NCBI GenBank assembly: GCA_963798445.1
Contig: CAWCTH010000001.1
Span: forward strand, 62,001 to 126,000
From: DASXAI01 sp963798445
Lineage (GTDB): Bacteria; Actinomycetota; Acidimicrobiia; Acidimicrobiales; Ilumatobacteraceae
Direction of reading: 5' to 3'
Length of the DNA stretch: 64,000 nucleotides
In this document: positions 46,269-55,220 of the stretch, piece after piece
How positions within the stretch are numbered: the stretch's first letter is position 1
How the letters are laid out: each line of letters begins with the position of its first letter
Notes under the pieces: generated by a model
What the model was told of the DNA's origin: nothing
Seen by the model: only the letters and a program-made list of their open reading frames with translations
Databases searched by the model: none
Made by a program: the position numbers and the translations under genes

Positions 46269-46436
46269 GGGCCCCACGTGTGGGGCGCCCCGGCCCTGCG
46301 CCTTGCCAGCGCGGGTCGTTCCCGCCGGACCTTCGGCCATCGTGGACCTGACCGTCGTCCCGGTCTGGCGTGACGACCGGTTGACTAGGGTCTGCTGCAG
46401 TCCCGGGACGTGCATCACGAGCAGGGTAGGTGATCC

Positions 46437-47702
46437 ATGCACGACATCAGGAGGCTGGCCGCAGCGGCGGTCACGTTCGCGATCGCCCTTGCGGCCATCG
46501 CGACACCCGTCACCGCGGCTGGCACGACCACCCGTTGGGTGGATGACGACGGTCACGCCGGCCCGAACGGGTGTGGCGGTCCAGCGCACGCCGCGACATC
46601 CATCCAGTCCGCGGTCGACTCGAGCAGCGCTGACGACATCGTGGTCGTGTGTCCGGGCACCTACGTCGGTCAGGTTCGCGTTCGCGGCCACCGCGACGGT
46701 CTGACCATCCGGTCGTCGCAGCCCTTCGGGGCGATCATCCGGGGACCCGCGCATATCGCGAGGCCACTGGGCTTCGGGTACCTGGTGCTCATCGAGCATG
46801 TCGACGACGTCAGCATCCTTGGTTTCAAGGTCCTGACCCGTACCGCTGCCCCATGCGACCCGACCGACGTCACGATCGCCATCCTTGGGTCGCGCCGGAC
46901 ATCGATCCGGGGCAACCGGCTGCTGGCACCCGGCTCCGACGGCACGGAAGCCTGCAGCCAGGCACTCGGCGTCGCGGTCGTCAATAGCATCCAGAACGGG
47001 CAGCCGAATGGCTCCCCATCGTCCGCCGCGAGCGCCATCATCGCCTACAACGAGGTCCGTGACGCCCGCTTCGGTGGCGTCGTGGCGTTCGCGGTCGGCG
47101 GCCACGTGGAGATGCATGTCTCGCACAACTCGATTCGCGCGTACTTTGGGCACCAGTCCACGGCCGCCTCGTCCGTCACTGCTCTCGAGGGCGCCCAGTT
47201 CGGCATCGGGTTCCTGGGTCGGGCACGAGGCAGCGCCACGGACAACGTCATCCAGGGTTCCTCATCGGGCCCCCAGAGTGGTGCCGTCTTCTACGCTGGT
47301 GTCGCGGTCCTGGCGGACATCGACAGCTCGCCCCAGACGAACGGGCCCATCACCATCCGCGACAACCTCATCCGCCGCGTCGTGGTCGGGGTCGAGGGTG
47401 AGGCGGCCCGTGACCTCACCGTGCGCCACAACGACGTCTCGAACGCCTATGCAGGGCTCGTGTTCCAGGGGACCACGGGCTCGACCGTGCGCCAGAACAC
47501 CATCCGGTCACAGGAGGTCGGGTTCTCCCTCGACAGCACCTCCACGGGCAATCGCTTCCGGGGCAACACGCTCACCGGCCTGGGTGCGTTCTGCGTCGAC
47601 CAGAGCAGCGGTGGCGGCACGAGTGGCACGGCCAACACATGGACCGGGAACGTGTCAACGCATGGCGGCTCACCCTCGGGGATCTGCGGCACCGCTCCGT
47701 AG
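46437..47702 (+). CDS. Secreted right-handed beta-helix protein
   Basis: 421 residues. The signal peptide FAIALAAIATPVTAAG is followed by WVDDDGHAGPNGCGGPAHAATSIQSAVDSSSADDIVVVCPGTY, the start of a pectate-lyase-like beta-helix, then repeated N/D-rich coils (DNVIQGS, IRDNLIRRVV, VRHNDVSNAYAG, VRQNTIRSQEVG, NRFRGNTLTG). Probably binds or cleaves polysaccharide outside the cell; catalytic residues are not evident. The ribosome site is weak (AGGGTAGGTG). Confidence 0.7.
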   Translation: MHDIRRLAAAAVTFAIALAAIATPVTAAGTTTRWVDDDGHAGPNGCGGPAHAATSIQSAVDSSSADDIVVVCPGTYVGQVRVRGHRDGLTIRSSQPFGAIIRGPAHIARPLGFGYLVLIEHVDDVSILGFKVLTRTAAPCDPTDVTIAILGSRRTSIRGNRLLAPGSDGTEACSQALGVAVVNSIQNGQPNGSPSSAASAIIAYNEVRDARFGGVVAFAVGGHVEMHVSHNSIRAYFGHQSTAASSVTALEGAQFGIGFLGRARGSATDNVIQGSSSGPQSGAVFYAGVAVLADIDSSPQTNGPITIRDNLIRRVVVGVEGEAARDLTVRHNDVSNAYAGLVFQGTTGSTVRQNTIRSQEVGFSLDSTSTGNRFRGNTLTGLGAFCVDQSSGGGTSGTANTWTGNVSTHGGSPSGICGTAP

Positions 47703-47784
47703 GCGCATCGACACCGGTGGTCAGGGCCGAGCAGGGCGGCCGGCACGACGGCGATGTCGGGGCGCCCTCGAGAACAGACCCTTC

Positions 47785-48633
47785 TCAGTCGCCGCCCTCC
47801 GCGCCGTAGAGCGCCTCGAACTCGATGGCGGCCATCTTGGCGTGCCCCGACACGGACAGGTGGTTCATGTCCCGGCTGAGGTCCTGCGCCACGAGGGCCA
47901 TCCGCTGGTTCGCGCCGCCATCCGTGCGGCACGTCGGGTATCTCGCGCAGACGTCCGTGATGATGCCGAAGTAGGCGTCCACCAGACCCTGGAGATAGGC
48001 TTCCTTCGCCGGGTCGGCCTGCATCGTCGTCGGGTCCACGACGTCACACGGGCCATCGCCCGCGAACTGCTGCGGCCGAAGCGGCACGGCGACCCGGTCG
48101 TACGTGGCCACATCCGCCCACTGGCTCACGACGAAGATCTCCGCGTCCGGGAGGCCCGCGGTGAGGATGTCCATCGCGTTCGTCAGGTGGGCGCGGAACG
48201 GCTCGTCGTTCGCCTCGTCCGTGCCGTCACATCTGATGTCGTTGTCGATCGACTGCACCAGCACTAGCTCGGGTGCCGGTGTGACCGCGACCGCCCGCGT
48301 CGCCTGCCCGATGAGGCTCTCGACCCCCGAGCCGTCGATGGCCAGGTTGTGGACGTTCCCCTCGACAGCGGCGTTCCTGTCGAGCACGCGCAGGTAGACG
48401 CTGTCGACGTTCGGGTTCGTGCCGGTCGCCCACGAGTTGGCGTTGATGTCCTGCCCAGGGCGGGATGGATCTGAGTCGTAGCCCGTCGCACCCGAATGAC
48501 CGATGACCACGATCGAGCTCGGATAGGTCACGGGAGGCGGCGATCCGGCACCCGGTGACTGCCCGAGCGTCGCGCCGGGGAGGGCCACGGCGAGCACGCC
48601 GCACAGGATCGCCACCCTGGACCATCGCCGCAT
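47785..48633 (-). CDS. Secreted SGNH/GDSL-like hydrolase
   Basis: 282 residues with signal peptide VAILCGVLAVALPGATLGQS. IVVIGHSGATGYDSD stands for block I with the Ser nucleophile, LVLVQSIDNDIRCDGT for the Asn block, and MNHLSVSGHAKMAAIEF holds the terminal Asp/His-type dyad (DMNHLS). This is an SGNH-type esterase layout; GHSGATG replaces the common GDS. Substrate unknown, extracytoplasmic. Convergent with the beta-helix gene. Confidence 0.65.
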   Translation of the reverse strand: MRRWSRVAILCGVLAVALPGATLGQSPGAGSPPPVTYPSSIVVIGHSGATGYDSDPSRPGQDINANSWATGTNPNVDSVYLRVLDRNAAVEGNVHNLAIDGSGVESLIGQATRAVAVTPAPELVLVQSIDNDIRCDGTDEANDEPFRAHLTNAMDILTAGLPDAEIFVVSQWADVATYDRVAVPLRPQQFAGDGPCDVVDPTTMQADPAKEAYLQGLVDAYFGIITDVCARYPTCRTDGGANQRMALVAQDLSRDMNHLSVSGHAKMAAIEFEALYGAEGGD

Positions 48634-48693
48634 CTCGTCTCCTCTCGTCCGTCTCGGTGATGCACGCTTTGGTCCACCGAGGGTCCATAGGGT

Positions 48694-50838
48694 ATGAGGG
48701 TCGTGCCGCGGGGGCTACCCGACTCGCGGCGGATGGCGGATATCTCGGTGACGCGGCCGTACGAATGTCCGATGGCGGGAGGTGCGAGCGTGCGTAGGCT
48801 GGATGGTGACTCCTTGGAGGTGCACCCCGCTGCGACCCGGACCTGCCACGTGACCCGAACCCTGGACGCCCCATCCCAGACTCCCGTCGACTACCCCCAG
48901 CACGACATCGCCTGGCTGCGTCGACTCGGGCTCATCGGGTCGCTCTGCACGATGTCCGCCGGACTCGCAGCCTTCGTCCTGGCGATCGCCACGGGAGGGG
49001 CAGCGCTCGTCTGGCTCGCGCTCATCATGGCCGCCATCAGCGGATGGCTGCTGTTGAGTCGTCGGCTCGCCAAGGCGGGCACCGAGGTCCGCCTCATCGC
49101 CCGCATGGCCGTCGGCCTGTTCGTCGGCATGATCCTGCTCCTGCCCGTGGTGCCCGAGCTCGCGACCACCATCGCGATGGCGAGCCTGATCCCGGTCTTC
49201 GTAGCCGCGCCATTCGTGAGCCGGCGGGGTCTCCTGCGCTACTCGATGGCGATATGGGCCTACGGCGCGGCCTATGTGCTGGCCGCGGGCCTGCTCCTGA
49301 CGGCGAGAAGCGGGCGAGCTCCCGGACCGGCTGACCTAGCCCTCAGCGTCCTGGGCACGGCGATCATCATGGGCCTCGTCCTCGCCATCATCCGTCGCTA
49401 CGCCCTCGCGGACGAGGACGCGCGGTTCATGGCCCTTCACGACGGATTGACCGGCCTCAGCAACCGGACCCTGTTCATGGACCGGCTGGAGCACGCGATG
49501 GTGCGGGAGGAGCGCGAGCCGTCGTTGACTGCGGTCATCTATCTGGATATCGACCGGTTCAAGTCGATCAACGACCGCCACGGCCACGCATACGGGGACC
49601 AGGTCCTTAGAGCCGTTGCCGATCGCCTCCGAGCGATCATCCGTGCTGGCGACACGGTCGCCCGGGTCGGCGGCGACGAGTTCGCCGTGCTGCTCGAAGG
49701 TGTCAGCGATCGCCTGGAGGCCGTCGACATCGCTGAGCGGCTAAGGTCGGCGGCGGCTGGTTCACTGGCGATGCCGGGCGGCGGCGCGTCGATCCAGGCC
49801 AGCATCGGGATCGCATTCAGCGGCGGTGGCGGCGAGACCGCTGACGCGCTGCTCCGCAACGCCGATCATGCCATGTACACCTCCAAGCGCGGGCATCACG
49901 GCGCGGTCATGGTCTACCACCCATCCCAACGAATGGCGGCGGAGGAGCGGCGCGCGGTCAAGCGTGCCCTCGGCGGGGTCGTCGAACGGCAGGAGCTACG
50001 CCTGCAGTTCCAGCCCCTTGTCAGGCTCCACAGCGGTCTCGGCGAAGCATCGGCCGGCGATGCGCCGAGCGGCACGATCCAGGGCCTGGAGGCGCTGGTG
50101 CGGTGGCACGACCCGGAGCGTGGCAGGCGCATGCCGGACGACTTCATCGGCCTCGCCGAGGAGACCGGTGACATCGTCCAGCTCGGGCGGTGGGTCCTCG
50201 AGGAAGCGTGCGAACGCCTCAGGGAGTGGCAGCGCCTGCCGGGCGCGAGCGCGCTCCGGATCGCCGTCAACCTATCCGCGCGGCAGGTCGAGCGACCAAC
50301 CTTCGCGTCGGATGTGGAAGCGATCGTAAAGAATGCCGGGATCGCACGATCCACCCTGGAGTTGGAGATCACGGAGCACGTGCTGGTCCGCGACAGTGCC
50401 TCCATCCACGACATGATCCTGCGGCTCCGGGCGTCGGGCATCCGTTTCGCCATCGACGACTTCGGCACGGGCTACTCGTCCTTTGGCTACCTGCGGGACT
50501 TCCCCGTCGACACCCTCAAGCTGGATCGATCCTTCGTGCTCGGCGCGGTAGGCAACCAACGCGGCACCAGGCTGTTGCGCGGCATGGTGGACGTCGGGGC
50601 GGCCCTGGGGGCGATCATCGTCGCGGAAGGCATCGAGACTCCCGCGCAGCTTGACCTCGTTCGCTCACTCGGTTGCGATCTGGGTCAGGGCTTCCTGCTA
50701 TCACGACCGGTCGATGCGCATGTCGTGCCGTCATTGCTCTGCGCTCATCGGCCACCCTGGGAGCCGCTCTTCCGCCCGAGTGCGCCCGATGGCGCCCACC
50801 CGCTGTCCCGTGGGATCCCGGTGACGACCTCCGGTTGA
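48694..50838 (+). CDS. Membrane GGDEF-EAL protein
   Basis: Up to 714 residues. Five or six membrane helices (about residues 75-230) lead into a GGDEF domain (LHDGLTGLSNRTLFMDRLEHA, IDRFKSINDRHGHAYGDQVL, RVGGDEFAVLLEG) and an EAL domain (QGLEALVRWHDPERG, ELEITEHVL, FAIDDFGTGYSSFGYL, VAEGIETPAQLDLVRSLGCDLGQGFLLSRP). Both signature motifs are intact, so it could make or degrade cyclic di-GMP. The first 50-60 codons look untranslated; ATG 48772 or GTG 48850 may be the true start. Confidence 0.8.
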   Translation: MRVVPRGLPDSRRMADISVTRPYECPMAGGASVRRLDGDSLEVHPAATRTCHVTRTLDAPSQTPVDYPQHDIAWLRRLGLIGSLCTMSAGLAAFVLAIATGGAALVWLALIMAAISGWLLLSRRLAKAGTEVRLIARMAVGLFVGMILLLPVVPELATTIAMASLIPVFVAAPFVSRRGLLRYSMAIWAYGAAYVLAAGLLLTARSGRAPGPADLALSVLGTAIIMGLVLAIIRRYALADEDARFMALHDGLTGLSNRTLFMDRLEHAMVREEREPSLTAVIYLDIDRFKSINDRHGHAYGDQVLRAVADRLRAIIRAGDTVARVGGDEFAVLLEGVSDRLEAVDIAERLRSAAAGSLAMPGGGASIQASIGIAFSGGGGETADALLRNADHAMYTSKRGHHGAVMVYHPSQRMAAEERRAVKRALGGVVERQELRLQFQPLVRLHSGLGEASAGDAPSGTIQGLEALVRWHDPERGRRMPDDFIGLAEETGDIVQLGRWVLEEACERLREWQRLPGASALRIAVNLSARQVERPTFASDVEAIVKNAGIARSTLELEITEHVLVRDSASIHDMILRLRASGIRFAIDDFGTGYSSFGYLRDFPVDTLKLDRSFVLGAVGNQRGTRLLRGMVDVGAALGAIIVAEGIETPAQLDLVRSLGCDLGQGFLLSRPVDAHVVPSLLCAHRPPWEPLFRPSAPDGAHPLSRGIPVTTSG

Positions 50839-50860
50839 GCCGCGGCTCGACACGGTCGAG

Positions 50861-51058
50861 TCACGACCTCGGCGAGCCTCCGGCGGTCGAGCCGGACGGG
50901 AACCGGACCTCGAGCCCGGCGCCGAACGTCATCACGGCTGCGAGCATCGAGATGGCCCGTGCGTCGGTCAGGTCGAGGACCGGCTGACCGCCGGCCTCAT
51001 CGACCCTTGCCACCCCATCCGTGCCGCCAGCCTGGCGGACGCCCTGTCGCTCGTCCAT
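50861..51058 (-). CDS. Small hypothetical protein
   Basis: 65 residues: MDERQGVRQAGGTDGVARVD, then LDLTDARAISMLAAVMTFGAGLEVRFPSG. The centre could be a short amphipathic or membrane-facing helix. No family. The region upstream to 51192 carries a LacI-type operator. Confidence 0.4.
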   Translation of the reverse strand: MDERQGVRQAGGTDGVARVDEAGGQPVLDLTDARAISMLAAVMTFGAGLEVRFPSGSTAGGSPRS

Positions 51059-51166
51059 CGCGCGCCGTCTCCTTCGTGTGGCCAAGACGGTCGGAATCGT
51101 GGCACACCCGTCGTCGCGGTCAACGCTCCGGAGGTCTTGACGGCCGCGCGGCGCCGATGCTAGGGT

Positions 51167-51192
51167 GTTATCGTTCCCGTTAGCGTTAACGG
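51167..51192 (+). promoter_or_regulatory. LacI-type operator, copy 1
   Basis: GTTATCGTTCCCGTTAGCG (51167-51185) plus TTAACGG. GTTAG-CG-TTAAC at 51179-51190 is a palindrome with the central CG that LacI-family repressors prefer. A near-identical copy in opposite orientation lies at 51562-51580. Confidence 0.55.
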
Positions 51193-51369
51193 CGAGAGGA
51201 GACAGAGGCCCCACCAGCGGCGGCAGGGTCGGGTCTCGTCCAGGCGACTGGTGCGTTCACACCGGATATCGAACTCCTGGGGTCGGTTGCCGCAGGTGGG
51301 TCCAGATGCGCGCTGGCGACGTGCGACGGACCGCGAAGTGGCTGCTACGCCGCGGCGCAGCAGCGGCGC

Positions 51370-51492
51370 ATGACCGGGCTGGCGGGCCGGCACGGGCGGA
51401 CGATGGAGTGGATCGGCGGACTCCTGCTCGTTGCCGTGGCCATCTACTATGCGGCCGAGAACTGGGACCTGTTCCGCCTCTATCTTCGATGA
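51370..51492 (+). CDS. Small single-helix membrane protein
   Basis: A 40-residue frame, MTGLAGRHGRTMEWIGGLLL, continuing with VAVAIYYAAENWDLFRLYLR, which is one membrane helix with a charged tail. ATG 51402 is an alternative start. It lies between the two operator copies upstream of lacI and may be the regulated gene. No known family. Confidence 0.4.
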   Translation: MTGLAGRHGRTMEWIGGLLLVAVAIYYAAENWDLFRLYLR

Positions 51493-51560
51493 GCGCGCGA
51501 CGTCCTCTCCCCGTCAGGGACCTTGCGCCCGTGTGCATGCCTCTGATATCGTGTCCGGTA

Positions 51561-51584
51561 CCGCTAACGGGAACGCTAACATCG
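51561..51584 (-). promoter_or_regulatory. LacI-type operator, copy 2
   Basis: On the minus strand GTTAGCGTTCCCGTTAGCG (51580-51562), differing from copy 1 at one position. It lies 155 bp upstream of lacI. Confidence 0.55.
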
Positions 51585-51734
51585 CATCGTCCGCACGTGC
51601 CGTGAGCGATACGGGGGCTGCCGGGCCGTCTGCAGCCGGTCGCGCTCGCTGGTGACCGACTCGCGCCCTGGCGAGCGGTCCCGCGACCTGCGGAGCCCGT
51701 CCAGGCACGCCGACGCAGCCACTCAGAGGGGGTC

Positions 51735-52802
51735 ATGACGCATCGAGGCCGGGTGACCATCAAGGATGTGGCACAGGCCGCCGGCGTGTCCATGCAGACC
51801 GTCTCGCGGGTCCTGAATGACCGCCCCGATGTCGCGCCGGAGACCTACGAACGGATCCAGCGCATCATCGCCGACACCGGCTACTCCCCCAACCTGCTCG
51901 CGCGCGGCCTGACCCAGGGACGCAGCCACGTCCTCGGGGTCGTGGCGTTCGGGTTCGACTACTTCGGGCCGGCGCGCATCCTCACGGGCATCGACCAGCA
52001 GGCCGCCGAGAAGGGCTACGCGATCACGCTCAACCTCGCACACCGGCCCGAGACGGACGATGTCTACGGGATCCTCAACGGCCTCTTCGGACGCCAGGTC
52101 GACGGTGTCATCTGGGCCATCCCCCAGGTCGGCGGCAACCTCGACTGGTCGCACCAGCGCGCGCCGGACCTGCCCGTGCCCGTCGTGCTCGTGGGAGGGA
52201 TGGCCGGGCAGGCATCGCTGACCTCGATCGGCATCGACAATCGGGCCATCGGTCGCCTCGCCACCGAGCACCTGCTCGCCGGCGGCGCCCGGACGATCGG
52301 CCTCATCACCGGGCCACTGAGCTGGTGGGAGGCACGCGAGCGGGCGGCCGGCTGGCGCGAGACGATCGCGTCGAGCAGGTCCCCGGACGCGCTGGGCCCG
52401 GTCTTCGAGGGCGACTGGACGGCGGCGAGCGGCGAGCGGGGTCTCCAGCGACTCCTTGCGGACTTCCCTGCGATGGACGCTGTCTTCGCCAGCAACGACC
52501 AGATGGCCCTGGGAGCGCTCCACGCCGCCCATGAGCTGGGACGCAAGGTGCCCGAGGACCTGTCCGTGGTCGGCGTCGACAACCAGGCCGAAGGATCCCA
52601 CTTCTGGCCACCGTTGACCACGGTGCATCAGCCGCTGCGCGACGCCGGTGTGCTGGCGGTCGATCGCGTCGATGACGCCATCCGGCGGCTCGCGGCGCGC
52701 CGCAGCCCTCCCAAGGCGCCGGAACCCCGGACGATCCTGTTGGAGCCGGAGCTCATCGTCCGCGAGAGCAGCCGGCCCGTGACCCACCCCGTGGCTGGTT
52801 GA
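51735..52802 (+). CDS. LacI-family transcriptional repressor
   Basis: 355 residues. The N-terminal HTH and hinge, VTIKDVAQAAGVSMQTVSRVLNDRPDVAPETYERIQRIIADTGYSPNLLARGL, are classic LacI. The sugar-binding core follows: VLGVVAFGFDYFGPARILTGIDQQAAEKGY, DGVIWAIPQVG, GIDNRAIGRLATEHLLAGG, DAVFASNDQMALGALHAAHELG and DLSVVGVDNQAEGSHFWPPLTTVHQP. Ligand unknown. AGAGGGGG lies upstream of ATG 51735. Likely binds the two operators at 51167 and 51561. Downstream remains only a broken ABC transporter. Confidence 0.85.
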   Translation: MTHRGRVTIKDVAQAAGVSMQTVSRVLNDRPDVAPETYERIQRIIADTGYSPNLLARGLTQGRSHVLGVVAFGFDYFGPARILTGIDQQAAEKGYAITLNLAHRPETDDVYGILNGLFGRQVDGVIWAIPQVGGNLDWSHQRAPDLPVPVVLVGGMAGQASLTSIGIDNRAIGRLATEHLLAGGARTIGLITGPLSWWEARERAAGWRETIASSRSPDALGPVFEGDWTAASGERGLQRLLADFPAMDAVFASNDQMALGALHAAHELGRKVPEDLSVVGVDNQAEGSHFWPPLTTVHQPLRDAGVLAVDRVDDAIRRLAARRSPPKAPEPRTILLEPELIVRESSRPVTHPVAG

Positions 52803-52842
52803 CGGGCGCAGCCGCTCGACCGGCACGGCCGCGGACCGCGGG

Positions 52843-53247
52843 TCAGCCGCGTCGGTTCGATGCCCAGTACGTGATGCCGAAGCCGCCCAGGCACCAGACG
52901 CCCAGGACCAGGAACGGCTCGATGGACAGGGGGAACAGGTTGCTCGCCACCGTCCCCCGGATCACCTCCCCCATGGCCTTCACGAGCAGGAACCAGTGGC
53001 CCGTGGCCAGCCAGTCCGGGAGTCACTCGACCGGGAAGGTCAGCGGCGAGAACATGAGCACGAATACGACCAGCACCTGCGTCAGCGGGTTGGCGAGCTG
53101 CTGTGGCAGCAGCGACGCGATGGCATAGCCGATGCCGGTCGCGGTGAGAGCCACGAGCAGGGATGCCGGCACCACGAGCGGAGTGCCGACGAGGTGCAGG
53201 TCGAAGCGGAGCACCGCGATGGTGAGCGCCAGGACCTGAGGTCGTGC
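52843..53247 (-). pseudogene. ABC-2 type permease, C-terminal half with internal stop
   Basis: Four hydrophobic segments in one frame: TIAVLRFDLHLVGTPLVVPASLLVALTATGIGYAIASLLP, LANPLTQVLVVFVLMFSPLTFPVE, then a TGA (53023-53025) where the family has Arg (VE-R-LPDWL), then LPDWLATGHWFLLVKAMGEVIRGTV and PLSIEPFLVLGVWCLGGFGITYWA. The N-terminal half is absent. A C-to-T change of CGA would create the stop. A decaying drug or polysaccharide exporter subunit. Confidence 0.65.
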
Positions 53248-53323
53248 CTATCGAGCCGGATCGAGCTGGCGTCGGGCTTGAGCAGGCCGACCACCTGGTT
53301 GATGACGCTCGGTGCCGGCACTG
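53236..53323 (-). pseudogene. ABC ATPase fragment
   Basis: About 28 codons, INQVVGLLKPDASSIRLDRH, correspond to the segment right after Walker A of an ABC ATPase (usually LNQVVGLLKPDAGSIRLDG). It overlaps the start of the permease fragment and the end of the arsC fragment. Walker A, Walker B and the signature motif are absent. Confidence 0.5.
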
Positions 53324-53467
53324 AACGCCGCGAAGTCGCCGCCGCCGATGCCGGTGAGCAAGGCTTCCGCGATCTGGATGCGCGCCGAGTTGCCGGTGCA
53401 CACGAAGAGCACGCGGATGGGTCGGCGGACAAGCGGGGTCTCCCTGGCGGTCCGTCCGGGCCGGATC
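53310..53467 (-). pseudogene. Arsenate reductase (low-molecular-weight phosphatase type), N-terminal fragment
   Basis: IRVLFVCTGNSARIQIAEALLTGIGGGDFAAFSAGTE is the N-terminus of an ArsC of the LMW phosphatase family, with the P-loop VCTGNSAR. After SAGTE the reading frame continues as an ABC ATPase piece, so the last two thirds are lost. It follows arsM directly on the same strand, a normal place for arsC. Confidence 0.65.
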
Positions 53468-54274
53468 TCAGCAGCAGCCGCCACCGCAGCAGCCGCCAGC
53501 AGCATCGCTGTGGCCGGCGCTCGGCATCATCTCGATGGCGGGTCGTGCCGAGCGCGGCTTGGTGGCCTTGATGATGGCGCTGTGCATCCCCTCGGCGACC
53601 GCGTGGGTCGGCGTGACGGACACGTCCGACAGGCCCACCGCCACGAGCCCTGCCTCGAACTCCGAGAACGACAGCGCGCCGGCGATGCAACCGACATAGG
53701 AGCCGCGCTCAGCCCGCTGCTGGGTGGTCAGGGTGTCCTCCGCCACGATGTCGCTGATGCCGATGCGGCCGCCCGGCCGGAGCACACGAGCGATCTCCCG
53801 GAACACGGCCGGCTTGTCCGCCGCGAGGTTCACGACACAGTTGCTGATGACCACGTCGACCGAGTCAGCCGGCAGCGGGATCGCCTCGATGTGGCCCTTG
53901 AGGAACTCGACGTTCGTGGCACCCGCCTCGGCGGCGTTCCGCTGGGCGAGGGCGAGCATCTCGTCGGTCATGTCGAGGCCGAAGGCGCGACCGGTGGGCC
54001 CGACCCGCTTGGCCGAGAGCAGGACGTCGATGCCGCCACCGGAGCCGAGGTCGAGCACCCGGTCCCCTTCTCGGAGATCGGCTACGGCGGTCGGGTTGCC
54101 ACAACCGAGCGAGGCAAGGACCGCGGCGTCCGGCAACGTGTCGCGCTCCAGGGTCGAGTACAGCTCGGCCCCGATGCCCTCCTCGTCCGTGCAGCAAGCC
54201 GTGCCCGTGGACATGACCGCGATGGCGGACCTCGCATAGCGGTCTCGGACCATCTCGTGGACCTGGTCGGTCAT
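53468..54274 (-). CDS. arsM: Arsenite S-adenosylmethionine methyltransferase
   Basis: 268 residues. VLDLGSGGGIDVLLSAKRVGPTGRAFGLDMTDEML is the SAM-binding core; the conserved Cys are in GTACCTDE (about 27-28), ISNCVVNLAADKPAVFREIARVLRPGGRIGISDIV (about 145) and YVGCIAGAL (about 195). These would bind trivalent arsenic. The C-terminus ends GGCCGGGCC, an extra Cys cluster that may load metal. It starts at 54274, divergent from arsR across 78 bp that hold the operator. Confidence 0.85.
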   Translation of the reverse strand: MTDQVHEMVRDRYARSAIAVMSTGTACCTDEEGIGAELYSTLERDTLPDAAVLASLGCGNPTAVADLREGDRVLDLGSGGGIDVLLSAKRVGPTGRAFGLDMTDEMLALAQRNAAEAGATNVEFLKGHIEAIPLPADSVDVVISNCVVNLAADKPAVFREIARVLRPGGRIGISDIVAEDTLTTQQRAERGSYVGCIAGALSFSEFEAGLVAVGLSDVSVTPTHAVAEGMHSAIIKATKPRSARPAIEMMPSAGHSDAAGGCCGGGCC

Positions 54275-54316
54275 GGCTTCGTCTCCTGGTCGTGGCCTAC
54301 GGGACTGTATCGAGAC

Positions 54317-54345
54317 TTGACTATATAGCCACTTGTCAATACCAT
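54317..54345 (+). promoter_or_regulatory. arsR promoter and ArsR operator
   Basis: TTGACT (54317-54322), 17 bp, TACCAT (54340-54345), placing the transcript start at or next to the GTG at 54353 (leaderless). TTGAC (54317-54321) and GTCAA (54335-54339) form an inverted repeat over the spacer, with TATATAG inside, as ArsR-type repressors require. Confidence 0.6.
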
Positions 54346-54352
54346 ACCGGGA

Positions 54353-54682
54353 GTGAAGCGACAGACCGACCCTGACGTGCTGCTCCTCCAGGCCGCGGCG
54401 GACCCGACGCGGCTTGCCATCCTCCGGCAGCTGAGCGATCTGGGCGAGGTGTGCGCCTGCGATCTGGGCAACCCCGGCATCAGCCAGCCCACCCTGTCAC
54501 ATCACCTCAAGGTGCTCAGGGATGCCGGCTGGGTCAATGGGGACCGCCGCGGGACGTGGATCCACTACTCCATCATCCCTGCCGCCGTCACGCGCTTCCG
54601 GTCCCTCTCGCAGGCCATCGGCAGTCCGACGCCCGTCCTTCGCCCCGCACGGCGCCTGAGCGTCATCCAGCCGGGGGCCTGA
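54353..54682 (+). CDS. arsR: ArsR-family repressor
   Basis: 109 residues. ADPTRLAILRQLSDLGEVCACDLGNPGISQPTLSHHLKVLRDAGWVNGDRRGTWIHYSI is the winged helix; EVCACDL contains the CxC metal-binding motif of arsenic sensors at the recognition-helix start. It would release DNA when it binds As(III) and so control the divergent arsM. Start GTG 54353. Confidence 0.8.
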   Translation: MKRQTDPDVLLLQAAADPTRLAILRQLSDLGEVCACDLGNPGISQPTLSHHLKVLRDAGWVNGDRRGTWIHYSIIPAAVTRFRSLSQAIGSPTPVLRPARRLSVIQPGA

Positions 54683-54758
54683 GACCTCCGACCGGGGCAC
54701 GGTCGCCCGATGGTCAGGCTGGGCGACGATGACCAGGCACGACCTCGCGGATCGTGCG

Positions 54759-55148
54759 TCAGGGCGCGGGTGGCGGCAGCTGGGCGGCGAAGACCTGCAT
54801 CAGATCCGGGGAGGTGATGGCGTCATCCTCGATGATGCGACCATCGGCGAGCCGGTAGTAGGTCAGGCCCCGGGCCGTGATCGCCTCCCCGGAGGGGAGC
54901 GTGATGGCGTACGTGAAGCGGGCGACCACCGCGTCGTCCTCCGCCACGAGGTCGATGATCTCCATCCGGCCACCCGGCCCGGCAGATGCGACCTCCAGCC
55001 AGCCCTTGAAGGTCGCGCGATCCATGCCACCCATGCCCCGGTTCAGGTATCGATCACCGAGCAGCTCGTCGACGAGCTCGACCTGGCCCCCGACCAGCAC
55101 CTCCGTGACGAACCGCCGGACGACGGCCTTGTTGTGTTCCGTGGACAT
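54759..55148 (-). CDS. SnoaL-like protein
   Basis: 129 residues: NKAVVRRFVTEVLVGGQVELVDELLGDRYLNRGMGGMDRATFKGWLEVASA, then VAEDDAVVARFTYAITLPSGEAITARGLTYYRLADGRIIEDDAITSPDLMQVFAAQL. A SnoaL/polyketide-cyclase NTF2 fold for a small ligand; substrate unknown. ATG 55148. Confidence 0.7.
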   Translation of the reverse strand: MSTEHNKAVVRRFVTEVLVGGQVELVDELLGDRYLNRGMGGMDRATFKGWLEVASAGPGGRMEIIDLVAEDDAVVARFTYAITLPSGEAITARGLTYYRLADGRIIEDDAITSPDLMQVFAAQLPPPAP

Positions 55149-55220
55149 GTCGGAGCCTCGATGACGGGGTGGACCGGCGGAGTATGGACCCCGAGGGTGG
55201 CGCGGGCGCCATCACGCCCT

